Made by a program: the position numbers and the translations under genes. Shown here in pieces: positions 21,961 through 33,330 of a stretch of 64,000 nucleotides of DNA; within the stretch, counting starts at the first letter, position 1, and each line of letters starts with the position of its first letter. The DNA comes from Trichosporon coremiiforme (lineage: Eukaryota; Basidiomycota; Tremellomycetes; Trichosporonales; Trichosporonaceae). The notes below the pieces were generated by a model, which was given only the letters and a program-made list of their open reading frames with translations, made no database searches and was not told the DNA's origin. The stretch is from positions 806,001 to 870,000 of the forward strand of contig BCJJ01000016.1 in NCBI GenBank assembly GCA_039545355.1, in the 5' to 3' direction.

Positions 21961-23456
21961 TCACGCCCTGTGTTTTGCGGCATCGTTCTCCGTCTCCGGA
22001 CCAGTGACGAAGAGGACCTGAGCATACGTCCGAGGCGGCCACTTCGTACTCATGCCCTCGGCGTGATCCGCATCCGTCCTCTGGCTCCCATGTGTCCGTG
22101 CTCGTGCTCGGCCCTGCCTCGCTTCCGTCCAAGTATCCTGCCCCACTGAGCTGCAGGGCCGTGTACCCGTCGGATGAAGGTTGCAAGACAAGTGCGCTCA
22201 TCTTCTGGTCTCCGTCATTGTGGGGGCTGCTCTGTCTCGGCGGTCCATCTTCAAGGGAGTGACGAGGCCTGCCATGGCGCTGAGCGGTTCTCCCTCGCCC
22301 TCGTCCTGGAGATCGATGGCGTAAGTGCCTCGTGGCACTGCCCAAATTCCCCTATTCAAGTACCACAGGACGAGGGCGATCAACGCCGCCGCACCAAGCA
22401 CGCTCTCAAGACCTGCGCCGATGAATGACAGTGCTTGTGCCCGGACCTGAAGGGCGGCCAGGGCTGTCAAAGCTGTCGACGGGTGCCCCAGCTGCTTCCC
22501 CCGCCAGCACCGAGCATGGAGCCATGGCTGCTATTTGCAAGGCAGCCGTCGTCCAGGCTCTCGCCCACGACCATGGGCTCCAGAAACCCGAGGTCGCCAT
22601 ACGTCCGCGACGTGAAGACGGCAAAGACGACCTCAGTGCCACCGCGTACATTGCAGGACCAGCTCAGCGGGGTCTCGGGGCTCGCGTCCGTGCTTGGGAT
22701 CAGGAACGTGTCCCCGTTGGCGATGAAGCCGTACACCCATGCTGGCAGGGCGACGGGCTCCGTCCACCCGAACCGCATCTCGGTGCACTGTCTGATCTTG
22801 CGCACATCCTCTGGCTCGACCCAGAACGCCCCGTCTGTGGGCAGGTCGGCTGGCCCGCACGAGGTCACGTTTCGCTGGATTGCTGCCCGTCAGCTCTCAC
22901 AGGCCCACAGCCCCGCACGTTACCGATCCCCTCACACATGACGCTCGTTACGCCCCCGGAACCCCAGCCCGACGCGTCGTGCATGGACGCAGCGAACCCC
23001 TGCCCCCGACATCAGGACTTGAGCGAAAATGTCTGGCTCTTCGCCTTGTAGGCTGACGGCGGGATCGTTACGTTGAGCAGCTCCGCGCCCGGCTGTACAG
23101 TCCACTGTGATGTTGTTAGCTTTAGCGTTCACAACTAGTGTTCTCCCACAGGAATGAGGACGAGTCCGTACGGCGGCTTGCCTCCGTTCCTGCCTTTAGC
23201 CCGGTGACTCGCACGTCCGCCCACCAGGTAACAGTCATGGTCCCTGCCGCGTCGGCGGGCTCACTGAGCCCAAAGGTGAAGGTGCGCTTGGTGCTCTGGC
23301 GACAGCATTCCCGGCGGTAACAAGAAGGACGAACGCTGTGATGGCGACAGCGACGAGGGCAAGCAGTGTCATGGAGGGCAGTTTCGTGACAGCCATGAGG
23401 GCGAGCAGTGGCATGGAGGAAGTGAGTCTGATTGGCGCTGATAGGCGGACGATCAT
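21961..23456 (-). pseudogene. Copy C of the membrane-protein family, full length but disabled
   Basis: All four exons can be aligned to A and D: exon 1 ends at 23225, exon 2 is 23150-23189 (40 nt), exon 3 is 22936-23104 (169 nt) and exon 4 starts at 22882. Splice sites are kept. The coding content is broken. The signal-peptide frame does not join the frame of RTFTFGLSEP in exon 1. Exon 3 has TGA (complement of 23012-23014) where copy A has TGG (Trp). Exon 4 changes frame before the membrane span (SFIGAGLESVLGAAALIALV) and again for the tail, where GYTALQLSG and KWPPRTYAQVLF lie in different frames. The family Cys in exon 1 and an exact PPxY are also lost. Intact exon lengths with several lesions suggest fairly recent loss of function. 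Confidence 0.75.
23344..23419 (-). repeat. Imperfect tandem duplication in the signal-peptide region of copy C
   Basis: Positions 23344-23377 and 23386-23419 match over about 34 bases with five differences, offset by 42 bp. In the reverse reading this doubles the hydrophobic stretch (LLALMAV and LLALVAV). The offset is a multiple of three, so it would lengthen the signal sequence by 14 residues without itself shifting the frame. Confidence 0.65.
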
Positions 23457-23976
23457 TCGAGATCGCTGAGGTTGACAGTTCACAGAGTGTAGTCTTTGAT
23501 CGGTCTGCAAGTCGGAAAGATGCTGCGTCTGATGAGATAAATTGTCAAATCAGGTAGAAACCGATGTTTGTACAGCGTCGACGAGTCACAGGGGGAAGCA
23601 AAGGTCTGTTGTATGAGACACTCTCTGTGCTATGTCCGCTTCTTTCACACAAGTTATCAGTGGTCGTAGTCAGATCCGCGACATGGTCAATATTAAGTGC
23701 ATGCGGCATTGGCCGGATACGTATACGTAGAATACACTCTGCGATGTGCGATGGTTCTCGCTTGGCTAGCTCTTAGTACTTGCTTGTTGGTGAATGTGAA
23801 GTGGCGAAGTATGGGGATGTGTGTGTCAAGGTGTGTAGTATACAAAAGGGGACTCGCGGATCGTTCACCCGCCCTTTCGCGCGCTGCGTCTCTTAGGCGG
23901 GTACTCGACCGTGTGATTGCGGTTCTCACAACCTGAGTCCTGACGCGAGCGGCGAGCTTCTGGCCGGGGAACCCTC
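23457..23976. other. Spacer between copies C and D
   Basis: About 520 bp with no recognised gene. It contains the 3' end of copy D and the presumed promoter of copy C. No repeat or RNA gene was seen. Confidence 0.5.
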
Positions 23977-25677
23977 CTATGGGCTCCGCGGCTCGGGGCT
24001 AGCAGGCGATCCGCCGGGCGGCGGCTGCGGGCTGGGGTTCGTCACGCGTAAGACATGGTCGTAGGACGGCGGGGGCATCGCGATGGGGCCGACGGCCTCG
24101 CTGTCGACCTCCTCCGACATGGCGTACGCGGACTGCCGGTAGCGCGACGAGGACGCAGCCATGGCCTCCATCTGCTGCAGGCGCTGCTTCTCGGTCAGGT
24201 TGCTGCTAGAGCCAGACCCAGATCCGATGCCAGTGATGCCGGACGCAGCGCTGCTCGTCGCGACGCTATCGCGGTGGAAGCTCGGCGAGGGGACGCTCAT
24301 CGGGTACGGGTTCAGGTACGGGTCGCGCGAGTCGGCGTCGTAGCCCGCGGCGTTCGCCGCGTTACGGCGCATCGGGCTCGACTCGTCCGTCTCTTGCAGG
24401 TCGATGCTGACAGCGTGCGTGTCCTTGGGCTGCCTGCGGCGCTTCAGGAAGCACCACAGGATCAATCCTCCAATCAGGAGAGCGCCGATGGCCGATCCAA
24501 CAGCAGCGCCAGCAATCGTGCCAGCGTTGCTGCCAGACGACTTGCTGCCGGAGCCAGCCTGCGAACCGTCTCCAGAAGCAGTGGGCGCGGGAGATCCCGT
24601 TTGGGAGTGCGAACCAGACCCACTGGCGGTCTGGCTGCCGACCGGCTGAGGGATGCCAGTCGTACCAGGGCTAGAGCTGTCCAGACAGCCATTCTGCGTG
24701 CTGGCACCGATTTTGAAGGGCGAAAGTGATCCGGCGGTGCCGTACTTGCCGTTCGTGAGGACGACGAAGACGATGGGCGTGCCACCCTCAGCGTTGACGA
24801 CCCAGTCGACCGACTTCTTGTCGTTCGTAATAGGGATCTCGAAGGTGTCGCCGGCGGGAATGAGTCCAGCGACATAGGCGGGAAGTTCGAAGTTTTCATT
24901 CCACGCAAACTTGGCCGTAGTACACGGCTTGACTTCCTCAACGTTGGTAGGTTCCATCCAGAAACCTTGCGCGTCGATCGGCCGGTCCTTGTTTTCCGGT
25001 GTCAGACACGACGAGTCATCGCTAGGGCTGACGGCTGGAGGGTCAGCTGGATTGCACAAGGTTCGGGTTCCGCGGTCCGCCATCAGCCTTTGTCACTCAC
25101 TCTGAACGTCCGATACGCCACCTGATCCCCAGCCGGAGGAGTCATACATGGTAGCAACAAACTGCTGACCCTTAGCCTGCTTGTAGTCAAACGTGTGGGA
25201 CCATGGTCCATTGCCGTCCTTCTGCGGGACGGAAACGTTGAACACCTGTGCACTGTCCTTGACGTTCCACTAAGAGGGTCAGTATATAGTGAAACGAAAG
25301 TGATAGTCGCCACAGATCCGCCCTGGCGCATCTAGCAAACCGGGGCTGGCTGCAGGTCGGCAGCCTCTGCTCAAACTCACAGGAACAGTGATCAGATTGT
25401 ACGGCCCTTGCCCTCCTTGCCTGCGTGGGTCAGTGTCGGAATCTCGTTGCGTGTCTCATCTGCTTCTGCGCAGCCGACAGTGTGCGAGTCTAAGTCAGAC
25501 GTACCATGTGACGGTCAACTGTCCGCACTGGACAGCTTCCGAGAGGGAGAACTTGAACGTCTGCTTGCCCAGGTTGACCGGGTCGGCAGCGTAGGCGGGG
25601 GCAGCCATCGCGGCAGCGGCAAGCACGAGGGGTAGGCAGGGGAAGGAGCGTCTGCTGGAACGCCTAGACGACGGCAT
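23977..25677 (-). CDS. Single-pass membrane protein, copy D of the tandem family
   Basis: Four exons in continuous phase: 25505-25677, 25381-25420, 25101-25269 and 23977-25034 (479 aa). The N-terminus (MPSSRRSSRRSFPCLPLVLA) is an Arg-rich start followed by a signal peptide ending near AYA. Then come VQCGQLTVTW, QGGQGPYNLITVP and two ectodomain repeats with matching blocks QQFVATMYDSSGWGSGG and TPIVFVVLTNGKYGTAG. A Ser/Gly/Thr-rich stalk of about 50 residues leads to a span near residues 300-322 (AIGALLIGGLILWCF) and KRRR. The tail of about 155 residues ends with PPPSYDHVLRVTNP (PPPSY about 448-452). Exon 2 and exon 3 lengths equal those of copy A. Location at the plasma membrane or vacuole is an inference from the signal, span and PPxY motif. 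This is the best-preserved copy and a useful reference for the broken ones. Confidence 0.82.
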
Positions 25678-28600
25678 GGTGAGTCGGAATGGTCGGGAGG
25701 GTGTTTGCAGAGGGGGCGTTGCTCGGGTGTTGTTGTTGCGTGCTGCGAAATGCCAGAGTCGCGATCGAAGGCGACCTGCAGGGAGACGGAGGCGCAGGCG
25801 TCACGGGGTCCTGGATACCACTGCCTTCGGCGGTCACTTGGACTCGGAAGGTGCAAACTAAGGCGTCGCCGGGATGTCGCGCGGCGAGCTTGGTGTCGGG
25901 TACCGAAGCAGGCGTGCTAACTCGAAGTTGGTGCCGGAGCGAGGTGAAAGACGGTGTCTCTAGCGCCGGGCGGAGACGGTCTCTTTGCTGTCGGACTCGG
26001 GGGCTGAGTGACGGTCAATAAAGGCGAGTCGACAGAGAGAAAAGGGTGAAAGGGGCAACAGCAAGTGGGAGTGCCGAGGGGGACGGAGGAAGAAAAGGGG
26101 TGTTCGAAGGGGGGAGAGAAGGAAGGAGGGTCTGTGAAGGAGAGAGAGTGCGGTGGTAGGATGGAATGGAAGAGAGAGAGAGAGAGTCCAAGCGTCGAGG
26201 TAGAGAGTTGGTTGTTGGTGGTGAGGACAAGAGGGTGTGGTCAAGCAAGCAGTGCACGATCGCAGGGCTTGTAGGGCTTGGAGAGAGATGGAGGAAGCGG
26301 AATACCAGTGGAGAGTCGAGCGACCTGTGCAGGAAGGGGGATGAGAGGGGGGACAGGTCATGGTTGATCGCTGGATGCAAACACAACTGACGCGACGTCC
26401 CTTCAGGGTCCTGGCAGCCCGTATGCAGCTAAAGCCCAGCTAAGCCCTGCCGGCCAGGGCACGTCGGCCCGGGCGACTCTGTAACTGGCCCGATCCGGCA
26501 AGGGCCTGCTCTCCGACCCTGCGAGGGGTCCGATGTGCGCCCTCTGTCCTCGTGCTGTTCGTCCCTCGTTTCCTGCAATCCCCCTACGCGCTAGAAGCCA
26601 TTAACCCCATTAACCGGTGTCCACGGCTCGTTCTATGCCTCGTACCCACCCGGTGACAGTCGACCTATTCATTTCACAAAACAACACTAATCCCCATTAG
26701 CACGCTGCTTCCGGGGCCTCTTTCCCTGACATCTACAACAACGTACTCCCATCTACTAGTCAACCGCGTCGTGGGCACAGCTGGTTCGGAACCTCATACT
26801 CTGTCTGCTTCCAGCAGAATCATAGCTGCTCCTTCCAGCCAGTCATCACTTCGCAGCCTTCGCTCACTGCAGTCGGAGATCAGTACACTTGCCTCGTTTT
26901 GCCACGGTGAAGTCGTGAACTAGAGGCATGCAGCCGGCGGAGAAAAAAGTCGATCAGCGCAGTCATCATGTCAGGCAAAACAAGGAACAGGCTGTCTGAC
27001 GTCAACGGCGATTGGAAGACAGCAGTGGGGCTGTTCAGCGTGCGCATTCGTGCTGCGTGCTGACATGCGTGCGCAGCCTTGCAGGCGCAGATCCACGGAG
27101 ATACAGACAAGGTTTGGGTTTCGTTCCGACAGGCCGAAGCGTCGTCGCTACACCCAGAAGATGTTGCTGCAGAGCATGCAGAGGAGGGGACGAAGGGGAC
27201 GAACACCCACTCGCAGCGTTCCCCGAGGGGCCTTGTGCATGTTTCGGGGTCTCGGGGTCGCAGATCAGCACGCGGCATGACGCATCTCACTCTGATGCCG
27301 AGAAGGAGTTCATGGGTATCTTGCCTTGGCGGACCGAAGCCCGTTCACCCGAAGGAGAGGAGACCCATGTCTCTCTCCCCTCCTCACTATATTGGGCGAG
27401 CGTACCAAAACGTCAGGCTTGGTGTGAAAAGCAGCGGGACAGGAGCCAGGAGGAATAGGAGGGAAGCGATCGGTTCCGGTTGCGCAGTCCTCCGGCCCCT
27501 TTATCCTCTGCATTCATGAACAACTTGCTAAGCCCATGCGACACCCCCATTCCTTGCAGTCGTTTCCGTGTTCGGACCGAGGATGACGCTGCGGAATGCC
27601 TCATACTCTGCATGGCGAAGAGAGCAGCCTAATGAAGTTATAGCGCGGACGCGTAACGAACAATGGGGACCATCGACACAATGGAAGGAACAGAAGACCG
27701 CCGCGCGCCAGACCGCGGTCATATGGCGCGTCTGCTTTTACTCTCGATTGAAACCGTGGACAATGGGCAGGTTAGACAGCTGACCATCAATATAGCCAGC
27801 CTCATTCCTCGTATGTCCCCGGGCCACATGTCAACCGACTCATATCTCAGACTGAAGGCGTTATGCATACTTGGTTGAGTTGGGTTTCGTGTCGTTCCTC
27901 ACCCGGTTCCTCTTGCTCATCGTCGCACCCCAACAGTCACTCGTCACTCATCTGTCCGCGATGCGTCTCTTACTCAGAGCCAAGTGTGGTACCGAGGTCG
28001 CGTTTCGGTCGCTCGGCCGGGTTCCTCCCGGGACAGTTGTCCGCTGGTCCGAGGGAACATGAGACACACACTCATGTCCTGCATGCATAAAGCCACCATG
28101 CGGTATTCTAACCTCGATATGAGCGGAGCAATGCCCGCTGCGGTGCACAACTCCCCTGTGCACCTTGTGCCTTCGGTCTTCGCGACGCGGGGCCGTGTGC
28201 GGAGCCCGCTACGATCGGGATACGGAGAACACCAGTACAGTGTGCACGAAGCTCGCGGAGCAATCATCACGCGCATCGCTGGCGTATGGTCATGAAGGGT
28301 GCTTGGCTCAGATGAATACATGGACGGATCGAAAGGACGTATGCGCATAGGCATATGGCGCCGTACGCCGAGATAGCTCAGCGCCGCTCATTCAGCACAG
28401 GCCACTTTGGCATTGCTTGACCTGACTGACATCAGTGTGGAGTGTCCCACATGCCTCCTCCTCCGTGAGGGGGTCCGTACGACGGACTCGAGTGCGTCAT
28501 GTGGCGCCTGTGTATGACGAAGCTGCGAGCATTTGGTGCAAGCGTCGATCGCTCGTGTGCCACCGTTGCTTTGGGTGTTTTTGTCGCAAGAGTGTCATGC

Positions 28601-30138
28601 CAGTTCAACGGATCGCAGCTATCACAGCCATATGGCTCAGCCGGTCCAGCGTACAAATCAGGTCTTGCCGAAAACGGGCTTGAACGCTGAAGGCTATGAC
28701 GGCCCCGCACTTTGGATCAAGGTCTGCGGTGCGCTCAACATCTGCCTAACCCCTCTTATTGTCTGTAGCACAGCCTAGGAGGTGCGAGGTCGGGGACACA
28801 ACACGCGCAACACACACCGCAAGCTTGTCTAGCACATAGCTAGCACATAGCCCGACACACTGCCTCGACGCGACTGATTTTGACTTTGCAAAGTTCGAGC
28901 CAGTCTACACCTCGGCAGACAGCTCGACATCGTCCAAGCTCGTATAGTGTAGGTGGTTATCACCGTCCGTTGTGGTTCTTTGCATCCCGTTCCGGGCTGA
29001 CCGCTGTTCGACTCAGCGTGCGAGCACGGCTTCTCGAGAGAGAGTGGCACTTTTTGACTTTGTGAACCCCTGCTGAGAGCAGCAGGGTTCGGTGAAAAGA
29101 CTGGGAATGTGCGAGTCAAGCAACTGGCCTGGAGCTTCGCCCGCGATCGCTGGCTGTTCATGTGGCGCACTAGGGCCATCAGAGGTGTCTGATAATCATG
29201 TTGATTTTACCGGTCATCCCGGTAGAGTATAACGACAGGTCTTCTGTCGGCGAGGCGGCCCCCACACCCTAGCCACAGCGAAGCAGACGATCTATTCCGG
29301 GCACCAGTCGACGCATGCACTGCTCCGTTACTCTGCCAGTCGAAAACCAGGTGCAGCTCCAGTACAAGTGAGGGGACGTGAAAATCTAATCAGGGACTCA
29401 CAAGTCTTATCTCCGTCGGCATGTCAGCAGGAACCGATGGAACCGAGATCGAATGTGATTCGCGCGATCCGCTGATCAACATGCGTTCACGTGCTGCCTG
29501 TCATGACAATCTGCCAGTGCCGTATACGTCGCTCCTCCCGATAATACCAATCCCGGCGCATGTGACTCCGCTGAATAGAGAGGAGAAGTGCCAATTCCAA
29601 TCGAGCGCGGGGTCTTATTGATCCCTCTCTTCGCCTTGCTGGCATGAGGGAGAGTGGGTTTAGCTGCAATGACGCTGAGGAGAGAGCAGGGGACCGAAGG
29701 GGCCCACTTGTCTGAGCGATTGGCGAGACCAATGAACGCCGCAGATTATGTCGGCAGGCTCGTTTCGTGCCTCTGCCCCAGTGCGCTGTGCGGCCAGTCC
29801 GAGCGCCCGGCGGGCTCGGTGAGCGCGGTCTCGTCGGCTGCGGACCGCTCAGGCCATAACGTTCAGCAACAGGCAGGTACCTCTTCAACCCATGTGATGC
29901 AGCCGTCGACGTTCTTCCAAGACCGAGCTTGTTTTCTGCTGCCGTCTGACAATCCTTCCGCATTACCAACTCACGCGACACTTGGCTCCATCCATCTACG
30001 CATTCCTTCAGCATACGTACACACCTTCCTTCACCAACTTCACACAACCGACGCCACGCTCAAGCCGACGCCCAACACTGCCGACACAGCAGCCGACCCG
30101 AGACACTCCTTTATAACCACCCCAGCCCCAAGACAGAC
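25678..30138. other. 4.5-kb region without a recognised gene
   Basis: No frame here resembles a known protein, and none shows sustained coding character. The part next to copy D (about 25680-26390) is purine-rich on the plus strand, hence a pyrimidine-rich promoter and leader for copy D. From about 26400 to 29650 I see no transposase, reverse transcriptase, long repeat or RNA gene. The last few hundred bases before 30139 are likely the SNG1-like promoter and a C-rich leader. Confidence 0.5.
26040..26350 (-). repeat. Purine/pyrimidine-asymmetric tract upstream of copy D
   Basis: About 300 bp is dominated by G and A on the plus strand, with runs such as AGAGAGAGAGAG near 26170. On the copy D sense strand this is CT-rich, like the leader of the bHLH gene, and may be promoter or 5'-UTR sequence. 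It lies 360-670 bp upstream of the copy D start. Confidence 0.5.
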
Positions 30139-32309
30139 ATGTCTGCGGAGACACCTCCGTTCCACACCCCGTCCGCGTCCATCCCGCCGTCCGCCATCCC
30201 CAGCCGATCCGGCACCCCTCTCACGAACGGCACGAACGGCATGGACCGAGTCGGAAGCACGGGCACGCTGCGCACGATGGTGCCGTCGCACTCTGCGTCG
30301 CAGTCGACCTTGCACAACGGTTCCAACGGCTCGAACGGCACCAACGGCAGCAACGCCCGGCAGTCCCTTCCACCCTCCGGTCTGGGCGGGATCCAAGAAA
30401 AGGAGAAGCAGTACTCCGTCCCGAACCCGCCACCAGCGACGCACACAGTGCAGCTCGACACGGAGCCAAACCGGGTTATCCACGCCGGCAAGGGTCAGAC
30501 GCCGGGCGAGGTCGACCCGGCCCTCGCCCCGCCCAAAGTCAACAAGAAACTCGAGTATGTCATCAAGCCCATGGCCATTGCGGCGACCGTGCTCCTCATC
30601 GTGCTCTGGGCGACGGCGCTGTGGATCTTCGGCTGCAACCATAACGCCCAGCATAGGGCTTATAAACTCAAGGTAAGTGACCGCTTCTGCATGAAAGCGC
30701 AAGGTACATGGCGGGGTACACCAATAGGTGCAGGGCGAAAATCAAACAGACGTCATGTGGCGCTCAACTTTGAGGCCGAGATAAACCCGGGGATACTATT
30801 TATGCTCGTACCTAACTCCGTCGCTCCGTGGCTCCTTCGCCGATCACGGCGCAAGCGAGGAGTGCAACTTTGGCGCCGATCGCCGCGTGCAAGAGGAGGG
30901 AACGCAGGATAAGACGAAGTGCTGACTCCCAGGTCCGCGTACGTGACTTTGACGGCGGCATCGTCGGCCAGACGCTGCTTTCCACGCTGAACGCGATGCG
31001 CGTCAAGGGAGCGCCGGGGTGGGTTATGACAGACGGGTCGATCACGGACGTCGTCGAGTCAGTGTGGGACGGGACGTACTGGGGCGCCTTGGTCGTGAAG
31101 GAGGGCGCCTCGGAAGCGCTCATGAAGGCGCTCCAGAACCCTTCCGCGGGCGACTACGACCCGAAACAAGCCATCACGAGCTACCTCACCGGCGCGAGAT
31201 ACTTCACGACCTACGCCTCGTACATTCGCCCACCGATCACGGAGGCGCTGGCCGAAGTGGCAGGCAAGATGAGCGGGTACGCTGCGAACGTGGCGCTGAG
31301 CCAGAACACGGGCGGGAACAGCGCGGAGCAGACCGAGGCGCTGGCCAAGCTCATCGCGCAAGCTGTCGGGTTCCACGAGGTGGACATGGCGCCGCTGCCG
31401 TTCCAGGCGCGCGTGTTCATCAACACGTTCGGCGTCGTCGTTCCCAACCTCGCGACCTTCTTCTTCAACATGATCATCATGGGCGTCTTCACCGAGGCCG
31501 GCGTGTACTCACACCCGACGACCATGTTCAAATTGACGCGGGCCAAGTTCGTGCTGAAAATGGTCTGGTGCTTCCTCGCGTCGCTCATCATGACCTCGGT
31601 CAACTTCTCATACCGCGAGGACTACACGTATCCAGCCAAAAACTTCTTCGCGCTCTGGACAGACACGCTCTTCTACTGCTGGATCAACTTCAACATCTTC
31701 GGCACCATCCTCGCGTACCTCCCCATCAAGTTCATCATGTACTTTGTCTTCCCCATCATCGTCACCAGCGTCGCCGCCGCCGTCTTCCCGCCCGAGATTG
31801 GGGACGCGTTCTACAACATCTCGTACATCTTCCCCTCGCACGCCTACTGGGCCATCGCGATCACGATCTGGGGCAAAGGGTGCTGTAACCGGCTCTCGAC
31901 CTATTGTCCAGTCGTCATGGCCTGGGTCATCTTCACGGAACTGATCTGGCTCAGCGGCGACTGGCACCTTAGTCGCAAGTCGAGGGAGGGCGCGGGCGTG
32001 CCCCCTCCTCCGCCCGATGGCGGGGACCCCATCACAGAAATCGTGTTCCCCGAGGAGGAGATTCCGGGCGACACGCGGCCGCTGTCGAGGAGCTTGTCGG
32101 CGCGCATTCAGAGTCGGACTAGGAGCCCGACGTCGCTCAGTGGGGCGGCCGCGCTGGCTCACCTCCCCTCGGGAGACAGTGTGCCGAGACAGTATCGCGT
32201 GCCCGTTTGGCAGGACTCGAACTCGACTGTGCCGACGCAGATGAGCCAGAACAGTCAGCCTGCTGGCCAGGGTCAGTCCGCGGGCAGACCACCATTGAGC
32301 ACTGCGTGA
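30139..32309 (+). CDS. SNG1-like membrane protein (DUF3533 family)
   Basis: Two exons, 30139-30672 and 30933-32309, give 636 aa. The N-terminal 145 residues are disordered and Ser/Asn-rich (NGSNGSNGTNGSN). A first membrane segment follows (AIAATVLLIVLWATALWIFG, about 151-170), then a large non-cytosolic domain, then a cluster of about five segments from NTFGVVVPNLATFFFNMIIMG to VMAWVIFTELIWL. This layout, one segment, a large loop and a C-terminal membrane cluster, is that of fungal Sng1 (nitrosoguanidine resistance) and related DUF3533 proteins. Sng1 is linked to drug resistance and phospholipid asymmetry in yeast. The cytosolic tail is Pro/Ser-rich. The intron is 260 nt. Family membership is firm by pattern; transport activity is not shown by the sequence. 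Confidence 0.82.
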
Positions 32310-32658
32310 GCGAGAGAGAGAAAGTTCCATCGCAAACAACACACAGCATCAGTAAATCGGTAAACTGCGAATTCATAGCGACTATAACATAGACAGCAAA
32401 AGCGACATGTAGCATTTCTTGCATTCTTGCATTCTTGCATCCTTGCATCTAGCATTCTTGCATCGGTCTCTCGTAGCACCCCGCCTTCAGCGTGGACGGG
32501 CCATGGTGGCGTCCATGTCAGGGTTGGGTCGGTAACCGCCGGCCGGCGTCGGCTTCCTCAGTGCGCCCCGTGCACTCATCACACCGCTGCCCGCTGCATG
32601 TCATCAGCAACTCGACAGCAGCACACCTCTGTGCATCCGACGATCCGGGGACGACAAA
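32310..32658. other. Spacer with a short tandem repeat
   Basis: About 350 bp between the SNG1-like gene and a small membrane protein gene. It holds the upstream 3' end and the repeat at 32412-32464. No gene is supported. Confidence 0.5.
32412..32464. repeat. Tandem repeat of GCATTCTT units
   Basis: Five to six copies of an 8-9 base unit (GCATTCTT with small changes) lie about 100 bp after the SNG1-like stop codon. It is probably part of the 3' flank or 3' UTR. Confidence 0.75.
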
Positions 32659-33243
32659 ATGCCGCGACAACAACCCTCCCTTCTGTCCGACATTGGCTCG
32701 GCAATAGCCACTTCGCTGCGATACCCGTCCTGTCCCGATCTCTGCAGGTGCCGGATCTACACCCTCCGTCTCCCGCTCTCCTTCAGCGGGCTCTTCGCGC
32801 TCCTCTTCGCTCTCGGCAGCGCGGCCGGCGCAGCCCTCTTCGGCTGGCTCTTCACCTCCTCACCTCTCCTCTCCGCGGCGCTCTTCATCCTCGCCTCAGT
32901 CGCCGTAGTTGGGTGGCTAAGAGTGGTTGTCTGGGACGCGAAATGGGAACGGGCGCACTCGCTCGATGCCGATTCGACGCATACCCGGAACGACAGGGCC
33001 AGGTCACCAGTAGGAATACCTAGAGGTGGGACTGGAGGTGGGACAAGGGTCAAAGTCCCCACGACACTCGGTTTACTCGCGACAGACGTTCTGAGGGCGT
33101 CGGCGCAGGTGGGTGCTGCCGTCTTTGTGTTCTTCTGGCTCTCCGTACCGCTGCCATGGTGGGGATGGGTCGGGCTGATTGCGATTCCGGGGTGGTGGTG
33201 TGTCCTCCTGTATCAGCATTGGAGATTGTGTGCCGTCCTCTAA
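32659..33243 (+). CDS. Small membrane protein of unknown function
   Basis: An uninterrupted frame of 194 aa. Two hydrophobic segments lie near residues 40-61 (GLFALLFALGSAAGAALFG) and 66-85 (LSAALFILASVAVVGWL). A hydrophilic Arg/Gly/Thr-rich loop of about 50 residues follows, then one long or two short segments near 153-187 (VGAAVFVFFWLSVPLPWW). I do not recognise the family. The pattern of membrane segments and charged loop argues for a real gene, since the opposite strand and other frames do not show it. It sits between the SNG1-like gene and KIN17, whose stop codon is convergent and only about 90 bp away. Confidence 0.5.
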   Translation: MPRQQPSLLSDIGSAIATSLRYPSCPDLCRCRIYTLRLPLSFSGLFALLFALGSAAGAALFGWLFTSSPLLSAALFILASVAVVGWLRVVVWDAKWERAHSLDADSTHTRNDRARSPVGIPRGGTGGGTRVKVPTTLGLLATDVLRASAQVGAAVFVFFWLSVPLPWWGWVGLIAIPGWWCVLLYQHWRLCAVL

Positions 33244-33330
33244 GCTCGTAGTGGGTGTACATATGCATGGTTGTTAGGAATACAAGTGACAAGAATCTAG
33301 ACCCTCTGGATGTTTCGATATTGGGACGGC

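Noticed and set aside
25678..29650. Mobile element or gene cluster in the 4-kb gap
   Set aside because: No transposase, reverse transcriptase, long terminal repeat or inverted repeat could be seen by eye.
29654..30676. Forward open frame of 340 codons overlapping the SNG1-like start
   Set aside because: Out of frame with the membrane domain; low-complexity Arg/Pro/Ser/Thr composition from GC-rich sequence.
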